DNA of 64,000 nt from Kluyvera cryocrescens NBRC 102467 (GTDB lineage Bacteria > Pseudomonadota > Gammaproteobacteria > Enterobacterales > Enterobacteriaceae): positions 35,345 through 99,344 of the forward strand of contig NZ_BCTM01000021.1 in NCBI RefSeq assembly GCF_001571285.1. Direction: 5' to 3'. Both the position numbers and the translations under genes were made by a program. The notes below the pieces were generated by a model. That model searched no databases. It worked only from the letters and a program-made list of their open reading frames with translations, and had not been told where the DNA came from. Positions 52,573-59,402 of the stretch are shown one piece after another (within the stretch, counting starts at the first letter, position 1; each line of letters opens with the position of its first letter).

Positions 52573-52625
52573 CAGACGAACAACAACTTTTTGGCTGTTT
52601 TTCAGGCAAACGAACATATTGGTGC

Positions 52626-52654
52626 TTTACAGGTCCGTTCGGGATGTTTATAGT
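52626..52654 (+). promoter_or_regulatory. serT promoter
   Basis: -35 TTTACA and -10 TATAGT are spaced by 17 bp, followed by a GC-rich GCGCC discriminator typical of stringently controlled tRNA genes, ten bases before the mature tRNA. Confidence 0.8.
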
Positions 52655-52664
52655 GCGCCTCATT

Positions 52665-52752
52665 GGAAGCGTGGCCGAGCGGTTGAAGGCACCGGTCTTG
52701 AAAACCGGCGACCCGAAAGGGTTCTAGAGTTCGAATCTCTACGCTTCCGCCA
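52665..52752 (+). tRNA. serT: tRNA-Ser (anticodon TGA)
   Basis: 88 nt with encoded CCA. Acceptor stem GGAAGCG/CGCTTCC, discriminator G, anticodon TGA at 52699-52701 in loop TCTTGAAAA, a long variable arm CGACCCGAAAGGGTTC, and T-loop GTTCGAATC. It reads UCN serine codons. The 3' end is a common integration target and here borders prophage DNA. Confidence 0.97.
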
Positions 52753-52760
52753 AATTAAAC

Positions 52761-52795
52761 AAGGGGTTACCGAAAGGTAGCCCCTTGTTGTTTTG
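52761..52795 (+). terminator. Terminator after serT
   Basis: AAGGGGTTACC/GGTAGCCCCTT stem with a GAAA loop and one G-T pair, then TGTTGTTTT. Only 8 bases after the CCA; it may be host- or phage-derived. Confidence 0.78.
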
Positions 52796-52800
52796 GGCTC

Positions 52801-52833
52801 TTGGTATAGTGTTGGTATATTCACTTGGTATAT
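52801..52833 (+). repeat. Three TTGGTATA(T/G) repeats beside serT: putative Int arm sites
   Basis: Copies begin at 52801, 52812 and 52825, spaced 11 and 13 bp, roughly one helical turn. They lie between the serT terminator and the integrase-derived stop codon, where the arm of attL is expected. A fourth copy is at 63970 near the other end. Integrase binding is an inference. Confidence 0.5.
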
Positions 52834-52855
52834 TTCTCGTTTTAACCCTCCTCAT

Positions 52856-55201
52856 TTATTCCTTTTTAGCCAGTGGCGGCACGTTCAACGTCGGTGATAT
52901 TTTGACCTTTCTATCGTAGGTCGTAACCTGAATCTCAGTTTTGTGTCCACTGAACAGCTGCTTGTCTTTGCTGCTAGCGATCGCCGAACGAGCCTCTGGA
53001 GATTGTTTTAACCACCAGATAATTGTCCCGGCGTCAGGGACACCACCAAGGAGCATGGAGGATTCAAGGGAAACCGCTGTATAAAACTCTGCCCCTGTAT
53101 TGCCGGTGTTCGGGTTAAAGAACACTGCGCCGATCGAAACAATAGGAGCGTTTGATTTATTTCCCATGGTTTCGAGGTCAACCATGAGGTGCCGATAATC
53201 ATCATTGTGATGACCGGCATCATTAATCATGGGATCTGTTTGATCACCATCTTCAACATTGCCCGCAGCTGCGTCAGCTGCAGCTTTGCTGATTGGTATT
53301 TCAGAACTAACCGCGGTTTCATCATTGAGAGCTTCTTCCATCTGCACATCAGTGGTTTCCTCGGTTGGTTTTTCTGGGGCTGCTAGTAGGTTCTCGATGG
53401 AGAACATGCTGTCGCCAAGATTCGCAATTTGTGGCTTGTTGCCAGCAATCTTTGCCCATTCCGGTAGGTTGTGCGTTTCGGCACCTTGCTCATCCAGGAT
53501 CGATTGTTCATCTGCTTTTGCCCACTTCGGCATCGCATGCTGTTCAGTTGATAGGTCTTCAGGATCCTCCGGGTCACTGATTCCTTCTACAAGTTCACTG
53601 CGTCTGGTGACGAGCTTTTTGCTTACATCTTCGTACTGGGAATCATCAGCCGTAGCATGCGTGCTTTCATCTTGTTGTGAAGGTAAATGTCGGGCTGCGG
53701 CAAGTAATTCAGCACTAGGGTTTACGTGATCGGTTTCTGTCAGATTTTTGGTTATATACGCAAGGTGCTCGCTCGGGAATAAATGGATCTCCGGGCGCGC
53801 CTGGCGAATCAGGGCAAATATTGCTGCGCGGGAATAGTCCAGGATGCCAGCGGATTTTCTCAGCAATTCAGACCAGGCGCTAAACGCTGGCATTGTTTGC
53901 TTATTTTTTACGATGTCCTTACTACGCTGCAGGATCCCCCGAGGAAATGCGTAAATATCAAAATCCATCGGTAGTAATGCGGCCGCGATATCGATGTCCA
54001 GCGTATCAAGGGAGTGCTCTAATAAATCCCCGCGGTCTGTTTTGCCAACGCCGCCAGCGTTTGTCCCTGTATCCGTGGTTTTCATTGGGATCGGGCCACA
54101 TGGTTTGCCTGTACGCCATGCTTTCACGAATACGCCGCGGTTGATATGCGGGGTAATCCACCAGTCACGGATGAAAGAGATTAACTGGTTGAGCTCTGGT
54201 TTTTTATTTTCAGACGGCCAGATTGATTTGATCGCTTCACACAGGAAACTAAGGTTTGCGTCGTTCGCCTTATCCTTAAACTCACCGGCGTTCTCGGCGG
54301 CCAGAAGCAGATTCTGAACGTAGCTGTTATCGGTGTCTGTTTCGGCGTCAGCGATTTGTTTAATCAGGTCTGTGTCGGCGATGGTCACCAGCTCATGAGT
54401 TAAGTATTGAGCCAGCAAACGACGGCGGAATGACATGCTGGCAACAGCTACCTGCAGGTTTTCTGGCTCGGTTTGTGGCTCTTGCTTCCGTGTCCAGGCT
54501 TCTACCACTGCAACGCGTTCATCTTCGGTGTCGCATGTTTCATAGTCCTGGACAAACAGGGCTATGTCCTGCCCGGTCATTTCATCAGTTTTTTCATGCC
54601 AGATTTCTGCTAACAGCTTAACCAGCAAACTACGCGCCGCACAGGCGCAGCCTGACTCAATAAGTTTTGCCGCGAGTTTATCTGTCAGTTCTAAAACGTC
54701 CGGAGATGTTAGCGCAGCAGCTGCGACACACAGCGCATTGTGAGTACCGTCATTATTCTTGAGATATTCATTGATGGTGCTGACTTCTTCCTGTGATGGG
54801 TGCTGCTTGCCGTAGAGCCAGTGACAGGCCACCTGTTGAGCAGGGGAGAGCTCGCGAACAGAAATGTAGTCGTTACTCTCTGTTTTAGTCTTTTCGGAAA
54901 CAGCTGGTGGCGTGGCTTCCACAACGATTTTTTGCCAGCAGTTGTTGTCATCTAGCTGGTAACGGTCGCACCAGGTGTCATCCAGTACGCTTTCTACTGG
55001 CAGATCGTCCAGAACAGGAAAGTTTGTGCGGATAGGGAGCTGGTGGTCGGCAGCACGCCCGACGGTGATCCCTTCGTCCTCAAGGATGTTCAGTATCTCG
55101 CGGTCTGCTCGCGAATCAGATTTTGCAGAAAACCAGCAAAAAATGCTTTTAGCCTCAGTGGCTTTCGCTTTTGCTTTAATCAGGTACGCATAGTTGTTCA
55201 T
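52856..55201 (-). CDS. Chimeric ORF: RecE/ExoVIII-like protein fused to integrase C-terminus
   Basis: 781 residues. Residues 1 to about 745 resemble lambdoid prophage 'exodeoxyribonuclease VIII' proteins: an N-terminal RecE-like region (MNNYAYLIKAKAKATEAKS), a helical middle, an acidic linker (about 530-660) and the start of a DnaQ-like 3'-5' exonuclease domain (HLMVDLETMGNKSNAPIVSIG), which then stops before the distal exonuclease motifs. The last ~36 residues instead read like the end of a tyrosine integrase: SGH753KTEIQVTTY762DR has His and Tyr nine residues apart, the spacing of the catalytic pair. The deletion junction lies near 52966-52985. Nuclease activity is unlikely; integrase activity is impossible. 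Confidence 0.82.
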   Translation of the reverse strand: MNNYAYLIKAKAKATEAKSIFCWFSAKSDSRADREILNILEDEGITVGRAADHQLPIRTNFPVLDDLPVESVLDDTWCDRYQLDDNNCWQKIVVEATPPAVSEKTKTESNDYISVRELSPAQQVACHWLYGKQHPSQEEVSTINEYLKNNDGTHNALCVAAAALTSPDVLELTDKLAAKLIESGCACAARSLLVKLLAEIWHEKTDEMTGQDIALFVQDYETCDTEDERVAVVEAWTRKQEPQTEPENLQVAVASMSFRRRLLAQYLTHELVTIADTDLIKQIADAETDTDNSYVQNLLLAAENAGEFKDKANDANLSFLCEAIKSIWPSENKKPELNQLISFIRDWWITPHINRGVFVKAWRTGKPCGPIPMKTTDTGTNAGGVGKTDRGDLLEHSLDTLDIDIAAALLPMDFDIYAFPRGILQRSKDIVKNKQTMPAFSAWSELLRKSAGILDYSRAAIFALIRQARPEIHLFPSEHLAYITKNLTETDHVNPSAELLAAARHLPSQQDESTHATADDSQYEDVSKKLVTRRSELVEGISDPEDPEDLSTEQHAMPKWAKADEQSILDEQGAETHNLPEWAKIAGNKPQIANLGDSMFSIENLLAAPEKPTEETTDVQMEEALNDETAVSSEIPISKAAADAAAGNVEDGDQTDPMINDAGHHNDDYRHLMVDLETMGNKSNAPIVSIGAVFFNPNTGNTGAEFYTAVSLESSMLLGGVPDAGTIIWWLKQSPEARSAIASSKDKQLFSGHKTEIQVTTYDRKVKISPTLNVPPLAKKE

Positions 55202-55268
55202 TGCGTTCGGGCTCCTTCAGGTTGTAAGATACCCGGCAGCTGATGGCAGCCGCCTTGGTGGTGGTCAT
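55176..55268 (-). CDS. Small leader ORF upstream of the recE-like gene
   Basis: 30 residues, MTTTKAAAISCRVSYNLKEP and on to PERNEQLCVPD. Its ATG is the last three bases of the repeated 16-bp element, and its 3' part overlaps the start of the recE-like gene, which has GAAGGAG upstream. The overlap suggests coupled translation. I cannot name it; it may be a real phage microprotein or a leader. Confidence 0.45.
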   Translation of the reverse strand: MTTTKAAAISCRVSYNLKEPERNEQLCVPD

Positions 55269-55281
55269 TGGTCAAAACTCG
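55266..55281 (-). repeat. 16-bp start-codon element, copy 1
   Basis: Minus-strand CGAGTTTTGACCAATG ending in the ATG of the 30-residue leader ORF. Identical copies lie at 55712-55727 and 57389-57404. Confidence 0.85.
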
Positions 55282-55342
55282 AAACCGGAACGCTTTGGTC
55301 GGCTTTCCGGGTGCTTAACCCGCCTTGCGCGGGTTTTGTGCT

Positions 55343-55714
55343 TTATGGGGCTGGAGAATCGCCCCGCAGCAGCTGCGACACGTGAACGCCGTCAAGCGCT
55401 CGCAGGATAGGCTCAAAGGTTTTATGGGCTGGCAGTTTAGATACCGCAGTGATTACGTCTGTAACGGTGATGTCTTCACCTCGAGGGCTATAACCGCCAC
55501 CGGGTCCGCGCTGCGAGATAACCAGGTTACCGTTGCGCAGCTTTTTGAATATCTGCTCGAGGTATGAAGTGGACAGCTTTGATTCTTTGCTGATAGCCGT
55601 CAGGGACACCGGCGAACCATCGTACATTTTGTTCAGGGTAGCGACGGCCTGGACGGATGCCAGAACGCGTTTCATTCCAAATTCCATATTCACATCTCCG
55701 GCCGCGACGGCCAT
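55343..55714 (-). CDS. Prophage Rrf2-family regulator without Fe-S cysteines
   Basis: 123 residues if started at 55714, whose ATG ends the repeated 16-bp element; 114 if started at MEFGMKRV (55687), which has GGAG upstream. The winged-helix core is clear: SLTAISKESKLSTSYLEQIF, then LVISQRGPGGGY and ITVTDVITAVSK, as in IscR/Rrf2. There is no cysteine in the whole protein, so it cannot hold a cluster like IscR. It sits where lambdoid phages carry early leftward genes. Role as a repressor or modulator is inferred. Confidence 0.82.
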   Translation of the reverse strand: MAVAAGDVNMEFGMKRVLASVQAVATLNKMYDGSPVSLTAISKESKLSTSYLEQIFKKLRNGNLVISQRGPGGGYSPRGEDITVTDVITAVSKLPAHKTFEPILRALDGVHVSQLLRGDSPAP

Positions 55715-55727
55715 TGGTCAAAACTCG
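55712..55727 (-). repeat. 16-bp start-codon element, copy 2
   Basis: Minus-strand CGAGTTTTGACCAATG ending in the first ATG of the Rrf2-like gene; one base separates it from the stop of the small ORF upstream. Confidence 0.85.
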
Positions 55728-55728
55728 A

Positions 55729-55830
55729 TTAGAAACTTTTTACTGGCTGTTGGTCGGCAGCCGGGTCGCCTTTCTGGGCTAGGAAGTAGCAGAGTCGGCG
55801 GATCCACACTTCGATTAAATTCAATTTCAC
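55729..55830 (-). CDS. Possible small ORF upstream of the Rrf2-like gene
   Basis: 33 residues from GTG: MKLNLIEVWIRRLCYFLAQK then GDPAADQQPVKSF. The amphipathic, basic sequence looks like a protein rather than noise, and the TAA stop lies 14 bases before the next ATG, an operon-like spacing. No convincing ribosome site; the frame is open upstream toward the deletion junction, so it could be the C-terminal end of a longer lost gene. Confidence 0.35.
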   Translation of the reverse strand: MKLNLIEVWIRRLCYFLAQKGDPAADQQPVKSF

Positions 55831-55869
55831 GGCTTGTTGCCGAGCTGGTCGGGCTGCAAGGCAGACACC

Positions 55870-56640
55870 ATGCATTTGTCTACGGAAGAGCATGGAGCAT
55901 ACCTGCTGCTGATGTTCAATTACTGGCAGACAGGCAGGCCGATCCCCAAAAACCGACTAGCGAAAATTGCACGGCTGAGTAACGACCGTTGGATTGCCGT
56001 TGAAAGTTCGTTGAAAGAGTTTTTCAACGATAACGGCACCGAGTGGTCGCAGGAAAGAATCGAGAGAGATCTTGAAGCCGTCAAAACGTCAATTAGTCAG
56101 AAGTCAGCAGCGGGAAAAGCCTCGGCAGAGGCTAGAAAGGCTAAAAAATCAACGAATGACCAACGGAATGGGAACGGGCGTTCAACGGGTGTTAATCCAC
56201 CGTTGGAACAGAACGACAACGGAAACCCAACTAATAAAGATCCAGATACAGATCTAATAAATAAAACCAGAGAGAGAGAAGCGTGCGAGCCTGGCGTTGA
56301 ACAGAACGGGAAAAGTCCCGGCCAGGAATATCTCGCGCCTTTCGGGAAATTCTCGATCACCCCTGAATGGCATCCGGGACCCGACTTTGTGAAACAAGCA
56401 GCGTTGTGGGGCATCCAGCTTGGTACTGAACCGGGCTACTCCCCCGAAGAGTTGCAACAGTTCCGCGACTTCTGGGAACCAGAGGGCAAGGTTAAACACC
56501 ACCAGCAGTGGGAGCAGGCGTTTGCACAAAGCCTCAGAAACTCCCGATCACAGCCACGTAGCTTTGGCGGTTCAAAAAAACCGACCGGGATAAAGATTTC
56601 TCAACCTGACACAACGATCCCACCGGGATTCAGGGGCTAA
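55870..56640 (+). pseudogene. Phage replication protein, YdaU/DUF1376 type, N-terminus lost
   Basis: The frame joins the family at DTMHLSTEEHGAYLLLM; the ~18 N-terminal residues that normally precede this are replaced by unrelated sequence, so the 5' end was deleted near 55860. The remaining ~256 residues have the DUF1376 part (to about 80), a polar linker (about 85-150) and a C-terminal DnaT-like segment (FSITPEWHPGPDFVKQAALWG). It normally works with the downstream dnaC-like loader at the phage origin. Translation from the ATG at 55870 is possible but unsupported. Confidence 0.75.
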
Positions 56641-56642
56641 CC

Positions 56643-57383
56643 ATGAAATCAACGAGTGACCTGTTTAGCCGTTTACAAAAAATGATGCCGCCGGGTGTTC
56701 AGCCTCGCTTCCAGAACGCGCAGGAGCTGATGGAGTGGCAGCGGACGGAGGGGCAAAAACGAGCTGCTGAAGTCGAGAAAGAAAACCGCAAAGTTCGCAC
56801 CGAAAAGATCATCGGGCGTTCTGGCATCTGCGAACTTCACCGCGGCTGCACGTTCGCCAGCTACCAGGTAAACAGCGATGGCCAGCGGCATGCGTTGAGC
56901 ATGGCAAAGAGCTATGCCGATCATTTTGGTACCGGGTTTGCCAGCTTCATTTTCAGTGGCGGCTGCGGAACTGGGAAAAACCATCTGGCGGCGGCCATCG
57001 GCAACAGTCTGATCAAACGAGATCACAGCGTGCTGGTTATCACCGTGATGGACCTGATGCTGAAAGTTCGGGAGTGCTACGACGGCGGCCAGTCCGAAGC
57101 GTCGTTGCTGGATAGTCTGTGTCGCGTCGATCTGCTGGTGCTGGACGAAGTAGGGGTGCAGCGAGAAACGCGCGGCGAGCAGGTGGTGCTTAATCAGATT
57201 ATCGATCGTCGCCTGGCGGCAATGAAACCGGTCGGGGTGTTGACCAACCTCAACCATGACGAACTGACGAATATCTTAGGCGAGCGAGTAATGGATCGCC
57301 TGACGATGGACGGCGGTATCTGGGTGAATTTCACCTGGGGAAGTTACCGCAAAAACGTGACCCATTTACGGGTTGTTAAGTAA
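56643..57383 (+). CDS. Phage DnaC-like helicase loader
   Basis: 246 residues. AAA+ ATPase with Walker A SGGCGTGKNHLAAAIG (about 102-117), Walker B VDLLVLDEVG, sensor region VGVLTNLNHDEL and Arg finger region ERVMDRL. The K-N-H after GTG is shared with host DnaC. It would load DnaB at the phage origin. Starts 2 bases after the preceding replication gene. Confidence 0.92.
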   Translation: MKSTSDLFSRLQKMMPPGVQPRFQNAQELMEWQRTEGQKRAAEVEKENRKVRTEKIIGRSGICELHRGCTFASYQVNSDGQRHALSMAKSYADHFGTGFASFIFSGGCGTGKNHLAAAIGNSLIKRDHSVLVITVMDLMLKVRECYDGGQSEASLLDSLCRVDLLVLDEVGVQRETRGEQVVLNQIIDRRLAAMKPVGVLTNLNHDELTNILGERVMDRLTMDGGIWVNFTWGSYRKNVTHLRVVK

Positions 57384-57388
57384 CAAAG

Positions 57389-57404
57389 CGAGTTTTGACC
57401 AATG
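57389..57404 (+). repeat. 16-bp start-codon element, copy 3
   Basis: CGAGTTTTGACCAATG on the plus strand, ending in the ATG of the next gene, so the element has the same orientation relative to translation in all three places. Confidence 0.85.
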
Positions 57405-57926
57405 ACCAAAAAGACCAAAGACCGAGTAACACAGGCGCAGCTGGTGCTCGCCATTGTGGACAGAACACCTGATTGCGTCCTGCAGGATATTTGCGAAGCG
57501 CTGGATCTTCCGTCAAGCAGTGCGGGAAATCATCTGCGCCAGCTGTATTACGCAGGAAAGCTGGGGCGGATTAACAACGGCACTCAGTACGTTTACCGGG
57601 TACGTGCAGGCGTTGAGGTAACCGACATTAGCGAAAACCACGACGAGTACGTGAATGCAGACGAATACCTGTATGCCGGTGTTCCGATGGATTACGTTTC
57701 TGAAATCAACGCATACGTATCTCGCGATGTTGAAGCTGAGAATCCATTCAAGGCAACAGACACGTATCTGGCTGACGTTCGAGCGAAAGGGGCCGAGCAG
57801 GCTGGCGAATACCTGAAACAATACGCCCAAGGGTTGCATGAAGATGCGCGCTTGGTCCTGCAGGATGCCGGAGAACTCTGCAATGGATTTGCCGCACAGT
57901 TACGCCAAGGAGCGGAGCATGAGTAA
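57402..57926 (+). CDS. Prophage protein with N-terminal winged helix
   Basis: 174 residues. The first ~65 residues form a helix-turn-helix (LQDICEALDLPSSSAGNHLRQLYYAGKL). The C-terminal segment AGELCNGFAAQLRQGAEHE resembles the ends of Ead/Ea22-type early proteins of lambdoid phages. Start codon lies in copy 3 of the 16-bp element. It overlaps the next gene by 8 bases. Function unknown; a regulator or replication accessory is possible. Confidence 0.78.
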   Translation: MTKKTKDRVTQAQLVLAIVDRTPDCVLQDICEALDLPSSSAGNHLRQLYYAGKLGRINNGTQYVYRVRAGVEVTDISENHDEYVNADEYLYAGVPMDYVSEINAYVSRDVEAENPFKATDTYLADVRAKGAEQAGEYLKQYAQGLHEDARLVLQDAGELCNGFAAQLRQGAEHE

Positions 57927-58116
57927 CAACACCAAGCCGCTGAATTACGACCCGGCAGACCCTGACAAGATGCTTCTACCTGCTGGCGATACGTGTGGTA
58001 ACTGCCGTCATATCCATCGCTGCAAAGCAATGTTCGGACATACCGAAACGGATACCTATTGCGATTGGTCGCCATCGCGCTTCATCCCGGCAAAAACAGA
58101 AGGAGCTGCCCAATGA
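57919..58116 (+). CDS. Small cysteine-containing prophage protein
   Basis: 65 residues, MSNNTKPLNYDPADPDKM. Four cysteines as CGNC, RCKAMFGHTETDTYC form a likely zinc-binding ribbon. GGAGCGGAGC precedes the ATG, which overlaps the previous stop. Its stop overlaps the next gene. Similar small proteins are common in the early right operon of enteric lambdoid phages. Confidence 0.75.
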   Translation: MSNNTKPLNYDPADPDKMLLPAGDTCGNCRHIHRCKAMFGHTETDTYCDWSPSRFIPAKTEGAAQ

Positions 58117-58463
58117 ACGATATCACCGCACTGGCGCAGACTGAAATTAATGATGCGCTGGCTCAGCTGAAACAACTCAGCGAATACCCAACTCCGTCCA
58201 CTCAATACGCCCGAGTGCTGCGTAAATACATTACCTCGCTGGTAGAGGCGCTGGAGAAGGCGCAGAGCAAGGCGACCCAGCAGGGAAACATCGCATGCGA
58301 ACTATTCGATGAAGTAACCCAGCTTCGTCGAAGTGCCGACGACAAAGCACCAGAGCTTCGCGCTCAGTTACCTAGCTTCAGCGCTACACCACATCTACTT
58401 TTACTAAGCCCTACCATTATCAGGAGGTCACTTGGAAGAAGGTGTCTATATTGTTCGCTATAA
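58113..58463 (+). CDS. Ead/Ea22-like prophage protein, C-terminus probably replaced
   Basis: 116 residues from the ATG at 58113 (GGAGCT upstream). MNDITALAQTEINDALAQLK and YTSLVEALEKAQSK-like helices match Ea22-type proteins. After about residue 88 the frame becomes PSFSATPHLLLLSPTIIRRS, low-complexity and unlike the family, so this part looks like read-through past a deletion or frameshift. A second small ORF overlaps the end in another frame. Confidence 0.65.
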   Translation: MNDITALAQTEINDALAQLKQLSEYPTPSTQYARVLRKYITSLVEALEKAQSKATQQGNIACELFDEVTQLRRSADDKAPELRAQLPSFSATPHLLLLSPTIIRRSLGRRCLYCSL

Positions 58464-58611
58464 AGGTGAAGTTCAGTTGGCTAGATGGTCAAATGATCCA
58501 ATCGAGATTGCTGACTCACCAAATGAAACAATCGGTTATTGGACGATAGTACAGAGTAAGGACATAGCCTTGCCGAATGAGGTTGAGGTCCTTAAAGGGC
58601 CACTTCAGTAG
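58432..58611 (+). CDS. Small prophage ORF with TTG start
   Basis: 59 residues, starting TTG four bases after CAGGAGGT: MEEGVYIVRYKGEVQLARWS and ending EVEVLKGPLQ. The beta-rich, balanced composition and strong ribosome site support a real gene, in a different frame from the overlapping tail of the preceding ORF. It may be the C-terminal part of a longer early gene. Not recognised. Confidence 0.5.
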   Translation: MEEGVYIVRYKGEVQLARWSNDPIEIADSPNETIGYWTIVQSKDIALPNEVEVLKGPLQ

Positions 58612-58638
58612 TTTTGTGAGTGATAACTAACTAATACG

Positions 58639-58670
58639 ATCCCTGGCATTCGCCGGGGATTTTCATTTTC
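58639..58670 (+). terminator. Terminator before the first holin leader
   Basis: ATCCCTGGC/GCCGGGGAT stem with an ATTC loop and one G-T pair, then TTTCATTTT. It resembles a late-leader tR'-type terminator. Confidence 0.7.
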
Positions 58671-58674
58671 AGGC

Positions 58675-58769
58675 TCCGGGAATCACTCCTAACTTATCTT
58701 TTGACATAAGAGCCCGCGAGCCTGATCCCTTTCCAAAATACAGCACCAGTCCCGTAGCGAGGTGAGAGT
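58675..58769 (+). repeat. Holin leader, copy A (diverged)
   Basis: CGGGAATCACTCCTAACTT, a TTTTGACATAAGAGCC block and GAGGTGAGAGT before an ATG. The same order of blocks recurs at 59799-59894 before the intact holin. The two are clearly related, though diverged. Confidence 0.65.
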
Positions 58770-58874
58770 ATGCATCAAATGGACAAATTGAGAGAGGACA
58801 ATTTCCATAGGGAATCTGGTGGGAATTTAGTTAGGGGCGCATACATGATTCGCCCCTCTAGCGAGCTAAAGTGA
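58770..58874 (+). pseudogene. Holin remnant
   Basis: The ATG follows a good ribosome site. MHQMDKL fits the first residues of lambda/P21-type holins, but then the frame reads REDNFHRESGG and ends after 34 residues with no membrane segment. Its 3' end runs into the antisense gene at 58866. I read it as a holin cut off after about seven codons by an insertion or deletion. Confidence 0.6.
58833..58857 (-). terminator. Hairpin after the minus-strand accessory gene
   Basis: Perfect 7-bp stem AGGGGCG/CGCCCCT just after the stop of the minus-strand gene; the downstream tract is not T-rich, so termination strength is doubtful. Confidence 0.45.
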
Positions 58875-59363
58875 CTGGAGTAACTTCTCAATTGCCTGAA
58901 TTACGTTCTGTGGATGCAGGACAGCCGGGGTCAGTAGTTGAAGCGTTAAATGTTTTATGGTGTCTGCGGGAAGCTCGCGAAGTTTAGAAATCAGTACTGA
59001 TTTCTTCTCTTCCGGAAGATTAGCAACTCGAATGATATCCTCTAGCGCGATGATGGTGCTGTCATGTAGTTTCACTGTTTGAACATTCAGAATCGCACCT
59101 AGTCCGCCATCATCACGTATGAAATCTATGCCTTTGTGAGTTATCTCGGGGACATCAATAGGAATAAATCCATCACCTGTATTATGCAAACCGCTTTTGA
59201 TCAACCCATGCTGCTCCAGATAAAGGAGATTAGCTAATGAGGTCATATAATTAGGAAAATGACCCAAAAGGGAATCAACTTCACTCTCTGTTAGTTTTTC
59301 TGGATAGGTATCATACAAAATTTGCAGTAATTCTCGCTGTGTAGCCCGATCAAATTTATCCAT
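58866..59363 (-). CDS. Prophage accessory protein, YjcQ-like winged helix
   Basis: 165 residues from MDKFDRATQRELLQILYDTYP; nine further upstream codons lack a ribosome site. The N-terminal ~100 residues fit the YjcQ-like winged-helix pattern: NLLYLEQHGLIKSG and a beta-wing ending DVPEITHKGIDFIRDDGG. A C-terminal helical segment follows (LPEEKKSVLISKLRELPADT). It is transcribed against the late operon, as expected of a lysogenically expressed moron. Function unknown. Confidence 0.78.
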   Translation of the reverse strand: MDKFDRATQRELLQILYDTYPEKLTESEVDSLLGHFPNYMTSLANLLYLEQHGLIKSGLHNTGDGFIPIDVPEITHKGIDFIRDDGGLGAILNVQTVKLHDSTIIALEDIIRVANLPEEKKSVLISKLRELPADTIKHLTLQLLTPAVLHPQNVIQAIEKLLQSL

Positions 59364-59402
59364 TTTTATATTGCGCCTTGATATGTCCATTTAGGAGGAA
59401 AA

